Shown piece by piece: positions 55,701 through 64,000 of a DNA stretch of 64,000 nt; positions within the stretch are counted from its first letter, which is position 1, and each line of letters opens with the position of its first letter. A program made the position numbers and the translations under genes. The notes under the pieces are model-generated. The model ran no database searches and was not told the origin of the DNA. It was given only the letters and a program-made list of their open reading frames with translations. The DNA lies in NCBI GenBank assembly GCA_002205965.3, contig NADL03000471.1, forward strand, positions 1,798,001 through 1,862,000, read 5' to 3'. The stretch comes from Kappaphycus alvarezii (lineage: Eukaryota; Rhodophyta; Florideophyceae; Gigartinales; Solieriaceae).

Positions 55701-57290
55701 ACTCGCGATTGAACCTCGCTCTAAAGTGGGCGCCAAGAGCCGATGGGGACTAATTTCTATCTGCGTTGCCACTCTTACCTTTTGCACGCCCCATTGCGTT
55801 ACTTTCGTTGAGAGTGGTGACCGACTTCATCAATTGGGACGTCATATGTGACTCTCTGACTCGCCAAGAGTCTCGTCTAGATCGTCAGTAGTAGCCACAT
55901 AGACCCTGCGTTCCAAGCTGGCAACACCATTTTGGCGTCAGTGAGAGCTCTGTAGAGCCACAAAACGCGCGATGGTGCGGGTAACACAAAGGGGAGAGTG
56001 GCTGCTACCAGCCGGGCTAGAGGGTTCCGTGAAGTTCACTGCTGTGTGAGGGCCAAAGAGCTGCTAGATAGCGGAAAGGGGTGGTAGAGCGTGTGCGATC
56101 CGGGGTAGTCCCGCGACTGTAAAACGGGAGAACCGGGAGCGGGTACGAACCGTGAGAGCCACAAAAAGGGGCTCAAAAACGGGACACCGTCACTTGCGCT
56201 GAGGTATGGCTGCGTAATGGAGCGTAAAGGGGATTGAGTAGACAAGCCCGCACTCGGTGTTGCGAAATCGAAGGTCGGGGGTCCAGAATCTCGTCCCCGG
56301 CTTCCTCCCTTTACTATGTGAAAGGAGTTCCGGCGAATTAAAGTATTATTGTCGCCGGCCCCACTACTAAGCCCTAGTGGCGGCAAAGTAAAGGAAATTA
56401 AGGGAAAAGCTACAGATTGGACCATTTGGCCATGTGGCCAGTGTCAGCCTGGGACCCGATCATACACGTGGGTCATCCCGATGGACCGGTTGGACCAGGA
56501 TAAACCCTTACAGAGGCGGACCCATGGCTTACAGGAGCACATGTAAAAGGGGTACAAATAGGGAATAGGATAGGAATAGAACTCAGATTAGACTGTAGGT
56601 TAGAAGTACCCGGAGATAGCCAAAATTAAAATGACTTTCGATGTAGATCCCTGACTAGCAGGTAGTGGGTGACCCCAGCACTACACATCTCCTGTTAAGG
56701 GCAAGGCGTATCGGATTGCCTGAGGCACGAGTCTGATCCGTGAATACACGAGTGCGTACGATAGTCGTAATCCCGGTGTGGGAGTAGTCCGCAATACAGC
56801 AGTAGGACGTGCCCAGAAAATCTGTTGCAGTGACAACGATAAGGAATCCCCCGGGGTGGCTTGGTTGAACCGCGTAGCCGCCTTCTGCGAGTCATCATCC
56901 GCGTTGTCGCGAGAGGTACTCAGATAAACTGGTAGTAGGCCTTGTAAAATGTCGTAAGGTATACCCGAGGGGGCTTCCAGGATCGAAGCCGTATGCGATA
57001 ACGCAGTTAGTTAGCCAGGAGGCGGTGTAAGATCCAGATAAACTGGTTTTGAATTTGTTGTGATCCGCACGCGGGGCTGGTAGACGTCCGGGACCATGCA
57101 CCTGTATACAGAGTGGGGCCCGCGACAACTGCGCGAATACTGGGCCATGGGGGGAACCTGATGGTCGGTGATCCGAGAATTAATCACTCCTTAAAAAGGG
57201 CTCGTACTCGCACCAGCGTTTTCGTGTTCGGACTGGTCGAGGACAACTTGTACAGTGCCGAGACTTCGGGCCGACAGGGTTAACTGTGAC
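55701..57290. other. GC-richer stretch, no gene recognised
   Basis: A 129-codon minus frame (56425-56036) is Pro/Ser/Leu-rich and probably chance. CAGATAAACTGGT occurs twice (about 56923 and 57036). The right part may be the leader of the plus-strand frame that follows. Confidence 0.3.
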
Positions 57291-57298
57291 CGTACCGC

Positions 57299-57306
57299 TA
57301 TAAAAG
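57299..57306 (+). promoter_or_regulatory. TATA-like box before the 57.5-kb reading frame
   Basis: TATAAAAG lies about 175 bp before the ATG at 57481, in a GC-rich context. It is a plausible core promoter of the unidentified reading frame. Confidence 0.35.
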
Positions 57307-57480
57307 CTTCTGTCGTCGTAGCTACGGCACTCCGTCATCGGGCACCCACACCATATCCCGCGTCACGCGTCAACGCGGTACTCCACCCTACTGTTCCGGA
57401 TTTACCCGTTTCTCGTTCTGTCTTTTGACCTCCTTCTTTTCTTGCTCTTCTCTTCGCGATATTCGCTGTACGGTATCGTC

Positions 57481-58680
57481 ATGAGCGAGAGTGCCAACGC
57501 GAATCCGTACACACCTTCCGCGAGCCCGCAACAAGTCGAGCTCCGTCAGCCGCGGGTGTGGTCGTCCATTGGGGCAGTACTCAGTTTGGCAACGTTATCG
57601 TGGCCGCTCCAGCGCAAGCGCGGGTCTTTCTCTCACCGGAGAGTACATCGGGAAGAACCTGTTCGACCACCGCGAGCTGTTCGCGCATGCAACGTGGTCT
57701 GATCTCGTCGCTCATCGTACAACGAGGTTCTCTAGCAATACTGTGTCGATGGGTTCTTTCCCGGGGATCTTCGGTCTGCGGTCGTATGAAGTTTGCACTG
57801 GGACAAGTACTCGGCTGTTCCGGATGATTACCTGCAGGTATACCGCGGCGAGCGCATTTCGGATGCGAAGAAGCGGTTGGTCGCACACTGTTACTCTCGT
57901 TTGAAGAAATTATCGGCCGTGTCCGGGTTCCCTCATCGTTAGGCTTGTAGTTGGGTCTGTTCCGGACTGCCGGGGAAGAGGAATACGGTAACCGTCTGTC
58001 TGACCTTGAAAACGGATCCCGTTTGGCGTTCTTGCGATCCGGTTGTGAGCCAACGTGCCCTCGTAATGGGAGTTCAGTTATGAGCGGCGTTCCGCGACCT
58101 GCGCAAGCGTGACAGTTCTTTCTGGGACCTCATCTGCTGAGAGCGGCGTAAGCGTTCACGCTTCAGTTACTTAGTGCCGTACGGGAACCCTGAGATCGAG
58201 GTGGTCAAGAACAACAAGCGTTCCCGCATGTACGTCGGAGTCTTCCCGCAGTGGGCGCAGCTTGAAACGCCCGACGGGCTTCATGGGGAGGTCCCTCCGG
58301 TCCTGAATTACACGGCGACCGAGTTCATAACACTCCCCGACACCGGTTCATGGCTTGTGTTTTTCACGCAATTTGTGTCGAAGACCACCGCGACCTGGTT
58401 CTGGGAGCTCTATGACAGTTACCGCATGTAGTGGCTCTCACTTCGGATGTTTTCCCTGATCGATAGGCTCGATCTGGCGTACCCGTTGGGCGGTACGGGC
58501 AACGACCGTGAACTCCGGGATCATTTGAACGAGTTTGCCTATGTGAACTGGGATGACCTCGACCGGTGCCCGCGACAAAAAATATGCGCGCCCGTCCTTT
58601 GCGAGGGAATAAGTCGCCGGGCCGAATGCATCCGACTTGCAGGTCAGTATCTCCGCAGGGATCCCTGGAAGGGATTTTGA
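57481..58680 (+). pseudogene. Unidentified, possibly gag-like reading frame, frameshifted
   Basis: Read with several frame changes, about 1.2 kb of plus strand is protein-like: MSESANANPYTPSASPQQVE at the start, LTGEYIGKNLFDHRELFAHA near 57625, VYRGERISDAKKRLVAHC near 57840, frame 58174-58431 (NPEIEVVKNNKRSRMYVGVF ... TWFWELYDSY) and frame 58447-58680 (WDDLDRCPRQK, ending WKGF). Codon use is GC-rich like the DIRS-like elements nearby. No zinc knuckle or enzyme motif was found. It may be ORF1 (gag) of a DIRS-like or other retroelement, but no family was recognised. It is convergent with the SANT-like pseudogene. Confidence 0.4.
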
Positions 58681-58768
58681 GCATTTTAGGAGGCCGTTCT
58701 GCAATCTCCATGCGTCATTTTGGTCCAGAATTGCCCAACAAAGCTATTTTTACTACTGTAGGTAGATA

Positions 58769-59735
58769 CTACTTTCTACACGCGGATGCAAACGTTACTA
58801 ACATGAGCTTAAACTTTTCCAGCTCTAGCGTGTCAGAGGCCTTACGCTTCTCGCGGTGGAATTCGTGCTCTTCCACTTGATGAAATTGTTCGCAGTCCAT
58901 TCTCCCTCGCTCTAGATGCAGACGCTCGCGCTTTACATCCATCCGCGCCATGTCGGTCTCCTTCAGCATCTTCGACAATGGCTCTAGCATTTCGTCGCCT
59001 TCCTCTAACTCTAGCTTGCGCTTTCTACGCCGCCCTCAGTTCGCGGTGTACGGTCGTCTTCGCTGTCTCCTTCCTATCCGGAATCGGTGCTACTTCGCCA
59101 CTGCAGCCCGCTGGCAACAAGCTGACGACCAACGTCGTTCTTGCGCTTCTCAACAACGGCTCGCTTGGATCGCTCCGCATCCTGTTGCGCCCTCTTGTCC
59201 TTCTGCGCCTCTATAATCGCGCTGAGAAGACTCTAGAGCTTCCCTACCTCCCCACCAAAGCCCGACATAATTCGCTCCCTTGACTCCATTCTTTCAAATT
59301 GTTCTGTAATTTTCTTAAAGCAATTTGCAGGCGTTTGCAAGTGACCCAGACAGAGAGCCCTGGGTTCGCATTAGCGTGGTCAGCGGCGACCAAGAAATGC
59401 CTTAAGACCTCTCCATATGGAGCGACGTGCGCCTGAGCTGCAGCGACCTCTCGGAAGATGATGAGGTCGTCTGTGGGCGTGAACGTCGGGCGGCAACCGA
59501 GCCTCGAAGCAGTCGGATTTACGGGGCCGCTTGCGGGCGATACGGTTTCGGGGTGACATCGCGATGGGAAGATGGGAGGGACTAGAGCGACAGCAGCCTC
59601 AATCGGTGTGAAGGCTGGAGCGGGAGAGTTGTCGCGCGGTACCTCGGACATTTCGAAGGAGTGAGGAGGGGTGGAGAAGGAAGGCGTTCGTTGTGGTGTG
59701 AAAGGTACCTCAGGATTTACTAAAATGGATTTCAC
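58769..59735 (-). pseudogene. SANT/Myb-like transposon-associated protein, frameshifted
   Basis: Frame 59735-59244 has a Pro/Ser/Thr-rich start, then CRPTFTPTDDLIIFREVAAA and AHVAPYGEVLRHFLVAADHA, the SANT/Myb-like helices (similar in layout to 40.2 kb). After a frameshift near 59320 it reads FERMESRERIMSGFGGEVGK and a Lys/Arg/Glu-rich segment, with a TAG near 59066 and another shift near 59035. The last frame (58990-58769) is a charged coiled coil (MARMDVKRERLHLERGRMD ... LELEKFKLMLV). This SANT plus C-terminal coiled-coil layout is common in proteins spread with PIF/Harbinger elements. No nuclease gene is attached here, so it may be a solitary relic. Confidence 0.62.
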
Positions 59736-60284
59736 TATGGCCCTTTGTTTCAGTAATAATGGTCACAAGATCTCAGCAAATTTCCGCGACGTTTTCAAAG
59801 TGACACTTTCCATTACTGAAATCCGCAATTAGAATTTGCGAAAAGTGTGTGCGTAAAAACCTCAAATGCATGCAATCGTATCAAATGCAACTACTACATT
59901 TGGTTCAATTACTACATATAATGCATTTAAGTGCACTGTAGTACAGTAATGAATTTAATGCACCTCGCGAGTCTACATAAGGACACCAACCCGGGGCCAA
60001 TAAGAAAGGTAAGCATCATGATGGAATTGCAACAGTCGTAGGCCGTGCTTTGCAACTTCGGAGTGAAGTTTTAACAGTGATGTACTGTACTGTACTATGT
60101 AGCACACTACAGAGTCACAAATATTATAAAAATAGATAAATAATTTACTCATCTGTCAATTCGAGTGTAAAAAGACCGAACTTCCCCTACAATGGTAGCA
60201 ATTGATGGGAGGTAGATGGATCAACCAAATTGCAGATTTTGGGCACACGCACACTAGAGATCTTAAATCCTCCACCCGCCCAAC
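59736..60284. other. Spacer with TACTG-type motifs
   Basis: GTAGTACAGTAA near 59938 and ATGTACTGTACTGTACTA near 60080. No gene was recognised. Confidence 0.4.
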
Positions 60285-60530
60285 ATGCTGGCGATCCGAA
60301 ACTACATCGACATTCTAGTAATAGCAGAATATATTTCGCGAGCCGAATCTGACGACAACACAACTATCGCTAAAGCAAACATCGAAATCACAATACCAAG
60401 TCTTACCTATGCGGACCACCGCAATTGGAGACTCCAAGTCACACTTCTTGCGGAGAAATATGGACTACATGAGCACGCTGCTAGAGAAATCCAGCTCCTT
60501 GAGCATATAGCAGCCGTTTTAAAAATCTAG
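60285..60530 (+). pseudogene. Copia gag-like N-terminus (element 4)
   Basis: An 81-codon frame with ITIPSLTYADHRNWRLQVTL followed by LAEKYGLHEH, resembling the start of copia gag (I-P-x-L-x-x-x-N-Y-x-x-W-x-x-x-M ... L-x-x-x-G-L-W). It ends at TAG 60528-60530. Moderate confidence only. Confidence 0.4.
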
Positions 60531-61147
60531 TCCCCCAAAACAAGAAGAATGATTGCAACACTTGTTGGTGCAATGCGCAGTTTGCATGCGGTCTCCTCGC
60601 GTTATGTAATTTTGTCGGACAATGAGAACACCAAAGAGGACAGGTAAAGACTCATAGGATGTTACTTGTACCTCTTCTTCTTTAGGCACACCGCGATGCT
60701 GAAGCATAAGTAGACAATAGTTCGGCAATGGCAAGTAGAAATCGAGTTAGTTGAGTGGGGGCAATTCTTAATGCGATTGGACGCAATACCTCTCCTCCGG
60801 GGTTTAAGACTCGATGATCCGACTCTTTTCCACATGGGGTCGTGGAAGGAGTCGCAGGACAAGTTTCCACCGAGAATCTAATAGGCTAACTGCACAGAGA
60901 GTACACCAGTATCAAAAGGATAAAGACGAGGACGAGGTGTAACAGATCCACGATAGGAAAGGGAATGATAGTAAAAAATTAACAATGAGACCTCCTACGA
61001 TTACTACATACTTGAACCGACCTACAACTCATCTCACACTAATGAAAACCCATACAATATACACCATACCAGTTGCACGTCAAACCATCCAATAAATAAA
61101 CAGCCATTACCCACTACCGCGCTGCTCAACATTGCATCGAAAGTGGC

Positions 61148-61348
61148 TTGTCGGTTTCATACCCAAAATGGACAATGCACTACATTCTCGAACCTGTTGC
61201 CTGTTTTAAATATAACCCTGAAGAACAAATTCACAACAGTTTGATCCTCTTCGGAGGTTACATATGTCACATAAAAGACATTGCGAGTGCCAGACACAAT
61301 ATGGCGGACATGTACATCAAAGAGGGACATTTTCGAGTCGACTTATGA
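61148..61348 (+). pseudogene. Copia protease-like fragment (element 4)
   Basis: A 66-codon frame with WTMHYILEPVACFKYNP where W-x-L-D-S-G-A-x-x-H-M would be expected, then LILFGGYICHIKDIASARHN resembling V-x-L-G-D-G-x-x-x-P-I-K-G-I-G. The active-site D-S-G is not preserved. Position between gag-like and integrase-like sequence supports the call. Confidence 0.35.
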
Positions 61349-61739
61349 AATGCTTTTCCATATACTAGCAAAGTCAAAACAGAAACTCTGACGAAATATT
61401 TTCACAAGTACTTTCGCGGCGAAAAAGCTAGGCAACAGAAAAACAAACGAGATATAGGTGCTTCTCCAAGAGAGAATCTGAACGTACGGACACAACCGAA
61501 ATCCTCCTGAGGAGCAAGAAAACTGATCGAGCCACTCACAAAGTACCCTATCTAATATTCTTATCGAGTCACCCTTATTTAAAAGACGTAGCTGGATAGA
61601 GCCTATTGTTAGCATCCGCGTTTAACAAAGTAAGGCCTGACATATTAGCCAAAATGGAAAGGATGCTATACCTTTCAGTGTTACCCAAAGCACTCTGAGC
61701 ACCCAAAGCACCAAATAATTACCATTGGTGTTCTCTAGG

Positions 61740-62165
61740 CCACTTCAAAAGAGTTTCTCACACGTACAACACTCTCAAACCTCGTCCCGACCAAAAATGT
61801 TTACGTATATCTAGGACACTCCGAAGCCACGCCAAACGGGAACAAATATTTCGTCATATTCACAAATTTTCACACTCAATTGACGCATGTGGTTCTACTC
61901 AAAGCAACATAAGGACAAAGATTACGCGATGAAAAACATTATAACCAAAATTTAAATATAATAAGATTTCAAAACAGCCAAAATTAGGTTTGAAAATTCC
62001 AACTAGCATCTTATAAGAATGCTGTTACGCCATGTTTTGCACAAGAGCGAAGTATCACCTACATTGGCATAAAATCCAAAGGAGAACGGTATAGCGGAGC
62101 ATCTGAACAGCAAACTATTTTAACGGGTGCTCAGTACAATAAATGCGTTCGACATGCTTATCGGA
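61740..62165 (+). pseudogene. Copia integrase core fragment (element 4)
   Basis: TKNVYVYLGHSEATPNGNKY then FVIFTNFHTQLTHVVLLKAT (about 61790-61910) match the copia integrase core (V-x-x-D-L-x-G-P ... G-x-x-Y-F-V-x-F-x-D-x-x-x-R). The catalytic Asp of Y-x-D-L is replaced (YLGH). Further on, NPKENGIAEHLNSKLF at about 62068-62115 matches the P-x-x-N-G-I-A-E-R-x-N-R-T-L block with the catalytic Glu. Stops interrupt it. Confidence 0.6.
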
Positions 62166-62170
62166 AAATG

Positions 62171-62993
62171 TTAGATAGTCTGTGTACTAGAATCTGTCTT
62201 AAAACAAGAATAACTCGCTGTAATACGCGACCACTGCTGTTTGAGGTCCTTATACCTCCACTCGAAACTGACATGCAACGCAATACTATCAGTCCTGAGC
62301 AGCCTTTCTTTAGCTGTGGCGCCCAATAAGTTGAGCTGCCGCCTCATGCAAGGCCTGAGCACGTAAGAACTATCCCTATGTATGAAGAATTGTCGTCCTG
62401 TTATAAGAGGCGATAAAATTTAAATATTACTCCAGTACACCTGCTCTCAAAAACGCCAATCTATGGTGCATCACTTCATTCAGACTATAAAGACAAAGGA
62501 TAAGGTCGTGTCGAGTTGAAACAGTCTGGTAAATTAGGCAGTGAATCAGTCTATGGCCAAAGAAACAGCTTCGCTACAGGCCTCCATACCCACCAGACCT
62601 GCTGATTGGAGTCTCGTAGCAGTCAATGAAGTCCACTCACGAGTCTAGAGGACATATTTTGTCAGTCAAAGCGGCTGCATTGCAATGATCACAACACTGG
62701 ATAAGACTGTGGCTATAATCCACAATGTGCTGTTAGTTTTGTAGGGAGAGCTTTGTGACTCACAAAACACCCCAATGAACACTGGAGCACGCAAATAAAA
62801 ATAATTGTCAACCTCTTTCCACTGCATAAGGCTTGCAAGTCAACGCAGTAAAAGAGTCGCAAAAGTATCTACCGCGCTTTGTGACTGCGTGCACCAGTTG
62901 GATGAACATTGATAGGGGTCCAATATGCTGCTTAGCGAAACTAACGTCCCTCTCGCAATATGCGTCGGAGGGTGGATTTATTTTAAAGAACAT
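62171..62993 (-). pseudogene. PIF/Harbinger transposase, second copy
   Basis: Read down the minus strand: RDVSFAKQHIGPLSM and TKRGRYFCDSFTALTC (N-terminal helical part), LDS then VDFIDCYETPISRSGG (first catalytic Asp at 62622-62624), GHRLIHCLIYQTVSTRHDLI and CLYSLNEVMHH, FFIHRDSSYVLRPCMRRQ (second Asp at 62372-62374), and in frame 62362-62171 HVSFEWRYKDLKQQW (Glu at 62261-62263). All three catalytic residues are present, with about 83 and 37 residues between them, the same spacing as the copy at 38 kb. Stops and frameshifts, for example near 62630 and 62450, still break the gene. No SANT-like partner was recognised next to it. Confidence 0.72.
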
Positions 62994-64000
62994 CCCGGAA
63001 ATCTGCCTCTAGTGACGGGAAATTTTTTGTCGATCTCTACATTGGGACCAGCTGCACTGACTGCAGCATATACTGCAACCCCTTCAAGTGCATGAGCAAT
63101 GATCGCAATTTGCCCCAATTCATCCATTTTACTTTTTGATTTTCTTGCTATCTAATTTTTTAATCCCTCTGGGGCATAGTGATCACGTTTTTCAGCAAGG
63201 TTTGCTTCAAAGAAAGTTTTGGAGGGCCGTTCAAAACCGTCACCTCATGCTATACTACAATGAAGAATTTCCTGCAGATAAATTCTATATGGATGGAGGT
63301 GTAGTTTTGTTTGTGGTATAATTTTTGTACGATTTTTCTGTATGGAAATCGTCTGGCTTAAGATCCCAACTGAAACACTCATTATTGCCATATACAGTGC
63401 ACATAATCAGTTTACAGCAATTCAGAATGTTTCTCTAGGACGGTCACTTTCCAAAACTGCAGGATATCGAACGCAAATTGGATGCACCAGGTCTACTTGC
63501 TCGGTGCCTATGTTAAAATTTCGCAGAAATTAGATATCGAAATTTGCATGCATTTTGACCAAGCGGTAAAGTATGTGCGCACATAGTGGCACCTTTAAAT
63601 ACTGCAACTCGAACAAAATTTCTGCAAAAATATCGGTATAATGCATCGTTTTCAGATGGAGAAACATGAATTTGAAGACAATAGTGGCCTGCGTGAATGA
63701 AAAACATTTGTATCAGGAAGCCAACGTAATGGCCATCAGAAATTAGTTGCACGAGTCCCGTATCGTCAATATTCAGAATTATAGTGGATTTTTATTGCAA
63801 TTGTCAATATGGGGGAATCACTTACTGTAAGAGATAAGCTAGATAATCCTTCGTCATGTTGTATGGTAGTTTGCATGTACGTGAACAATTAGTGTATTTT
63901 AGGCTGCTCTAGCATATTACAGTAAAAAAAGTAGGATCAAGCGGTTATCTTACTCTTAAGTCTCAAGTGAAAGATAATTTCAGTCTGCTTCAATTTATAA
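62994..64000. other. Right end, nothing firmly recognised
   Basis: Short frames at 63136-63321 plus, 63342-63533 plus and 63752-63513 minus. The last vaguely recalls a gypsy RT (HAGHYCLQIHVSP) but lacks support around it. No repeat or RNA gene was recognised. Confidence 0.25.

Larger units (their letters stand above)
60285..62165 (+). mobile_element. Decayed plus-strand Ty1/copia element 4 (5' part)
   Basis: Gag-like, protease-like and integrase-core-like fragments appear in copia order on the plus strand. The sequence then meets a minus-strand Harbinger transposase near 62165, so RT and RNase H are missing or displaced. The sequence style differs from the copia elements at 0-16 kb, suggesting another lineage. 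Confidence 0.5.

Noticed and set aside
56036..56425. 129-codon minus-strand frame
   Set aside because: Low-complexity Ser/Pro/Leu composition typical of chance frames in GC-richer DNA; no motif.
58950..59283. Two plus-strand frames of 88 and 101 codons
   Set aside because: Antisense to the SANT-like pseudogene with its coiled coil; no motif of their own.
62808..62993. First read as a gypsy RT C-terminal fragment
   Set aside because: The downstream minus-strand sequence shows a full Harbinger DDE pattern in continuous order, which explains this segment better as the transposase N-terminal part.
63513..63752. Possible gypsy RT palm fragment on the minus strand
   Set aside because: Only a loose resemblance (HAGHYCLQIHVSP); no YxDD and no second motif at the right distance.
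1..64000. tRNA, rRNA or CRISPR features
   Set aside because: No tRNA-like cloverleaf arms with a GGTTCGA box in context, no conserved rRNA blocks and no regularly spaced direct repeats were noticed. The only tandem repeat is the 22-bp array without spacers in the gypsy LTR.

Overview
This window reads as repeat-rich, gene-poor nuclear DNA of a eukaryote. Three points support that: there is no operon structure, there are large AT-rich stretches without open frames, and nearly every recognisable protein belongs to a transposable element. The mix is Ty1/copia elements with a compact gag-AP-IN-RT-RH layout, one Ty3/gypsy element, two tyrosine-recombinase (DIRS-like) retroelements, two PIF/Harbinger transposases with SANT/Myb-like partner proteins, and a pogo/Tigger transposase. 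Together with recurrent TACTG/CAGTA palindromic motifs, this would fit a florideophyte red alga. That assignment is an inference from remembered family likeness, not a database result.

Layout. 0.4-9.7 kb holds two decayed minus-strand copia elements (RNase H at 0.87-1.49 kb and 6.23-6.74 kb) with related LTR-like repeats. 9.69-16.32 kb is a plus-strand copia element with two recognisable but diverged LTRs, a complete decayed gag-AP-IN-RT-RH order and an extra reading frame after pol. 16.3-17.63 kb continues the older DNA. 17.63-22.16 kb is a Ty3/gypsy element with a perfect 5-bp target duplication (CTGAT), inserted at the edge of an older LTR; its reverse transcriptase core is missing and its 3' LTR carries an expanded 22-bp tandem repeat. 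22.2-31.7 kb is a mosaic of short dispersed repeats plus another copia RNase H fragment. 31.7-35.9 kb and 40.6-44.6 kb are AT-rich with no convincing coding sequence. Between them lie a decayed pogo/Tigger transposase (35.9-38.05 kb) and a Harbinger element with convergent transposase and SANT-like genes (38.1-40.3 kb). 46.2-47.76 kb is the only host-like gene: a frameshifted FG-GAP/ASPIC (CRTAC1-like) pseudogene flanked by TACTG motif clusters. 48.85-55.7 kb is more GC-rich and carries two DIRS-like elements in the same orientation, each with RT, RNase H and tyrosine recombinase. 57.3-58.7 kb is an unidentified, possibly gag-like reading frame with a TATA motif, convergent with a SANT/Myb-like pseudogene (58.8-59.7 kb). 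60.3-62.2 kb is a different decayed plus-strand copia element abutting a second Harbinger transposase (62.17-63.0 kb, minus).

How it works together: nothing here forms a working pathway. It is a layered record of insertions. The oldest layer is the minus-strand copia elements; the plus-strand copia and then the gypsy element (near-identical LTRs, perfect target duplication) came later. Almost every gene is broken by stops or frameshifts. The best preserved stretches are the gypsy gag-protease frame (549 codons), the C-terminal part of the pogo transposase, and the catalytic signatures of the 62 kb Harbinger and 53-55 kb DIRS-like elements. No tRNA, rRNA, CRISPR array or intact housekeeping gene was recognised.
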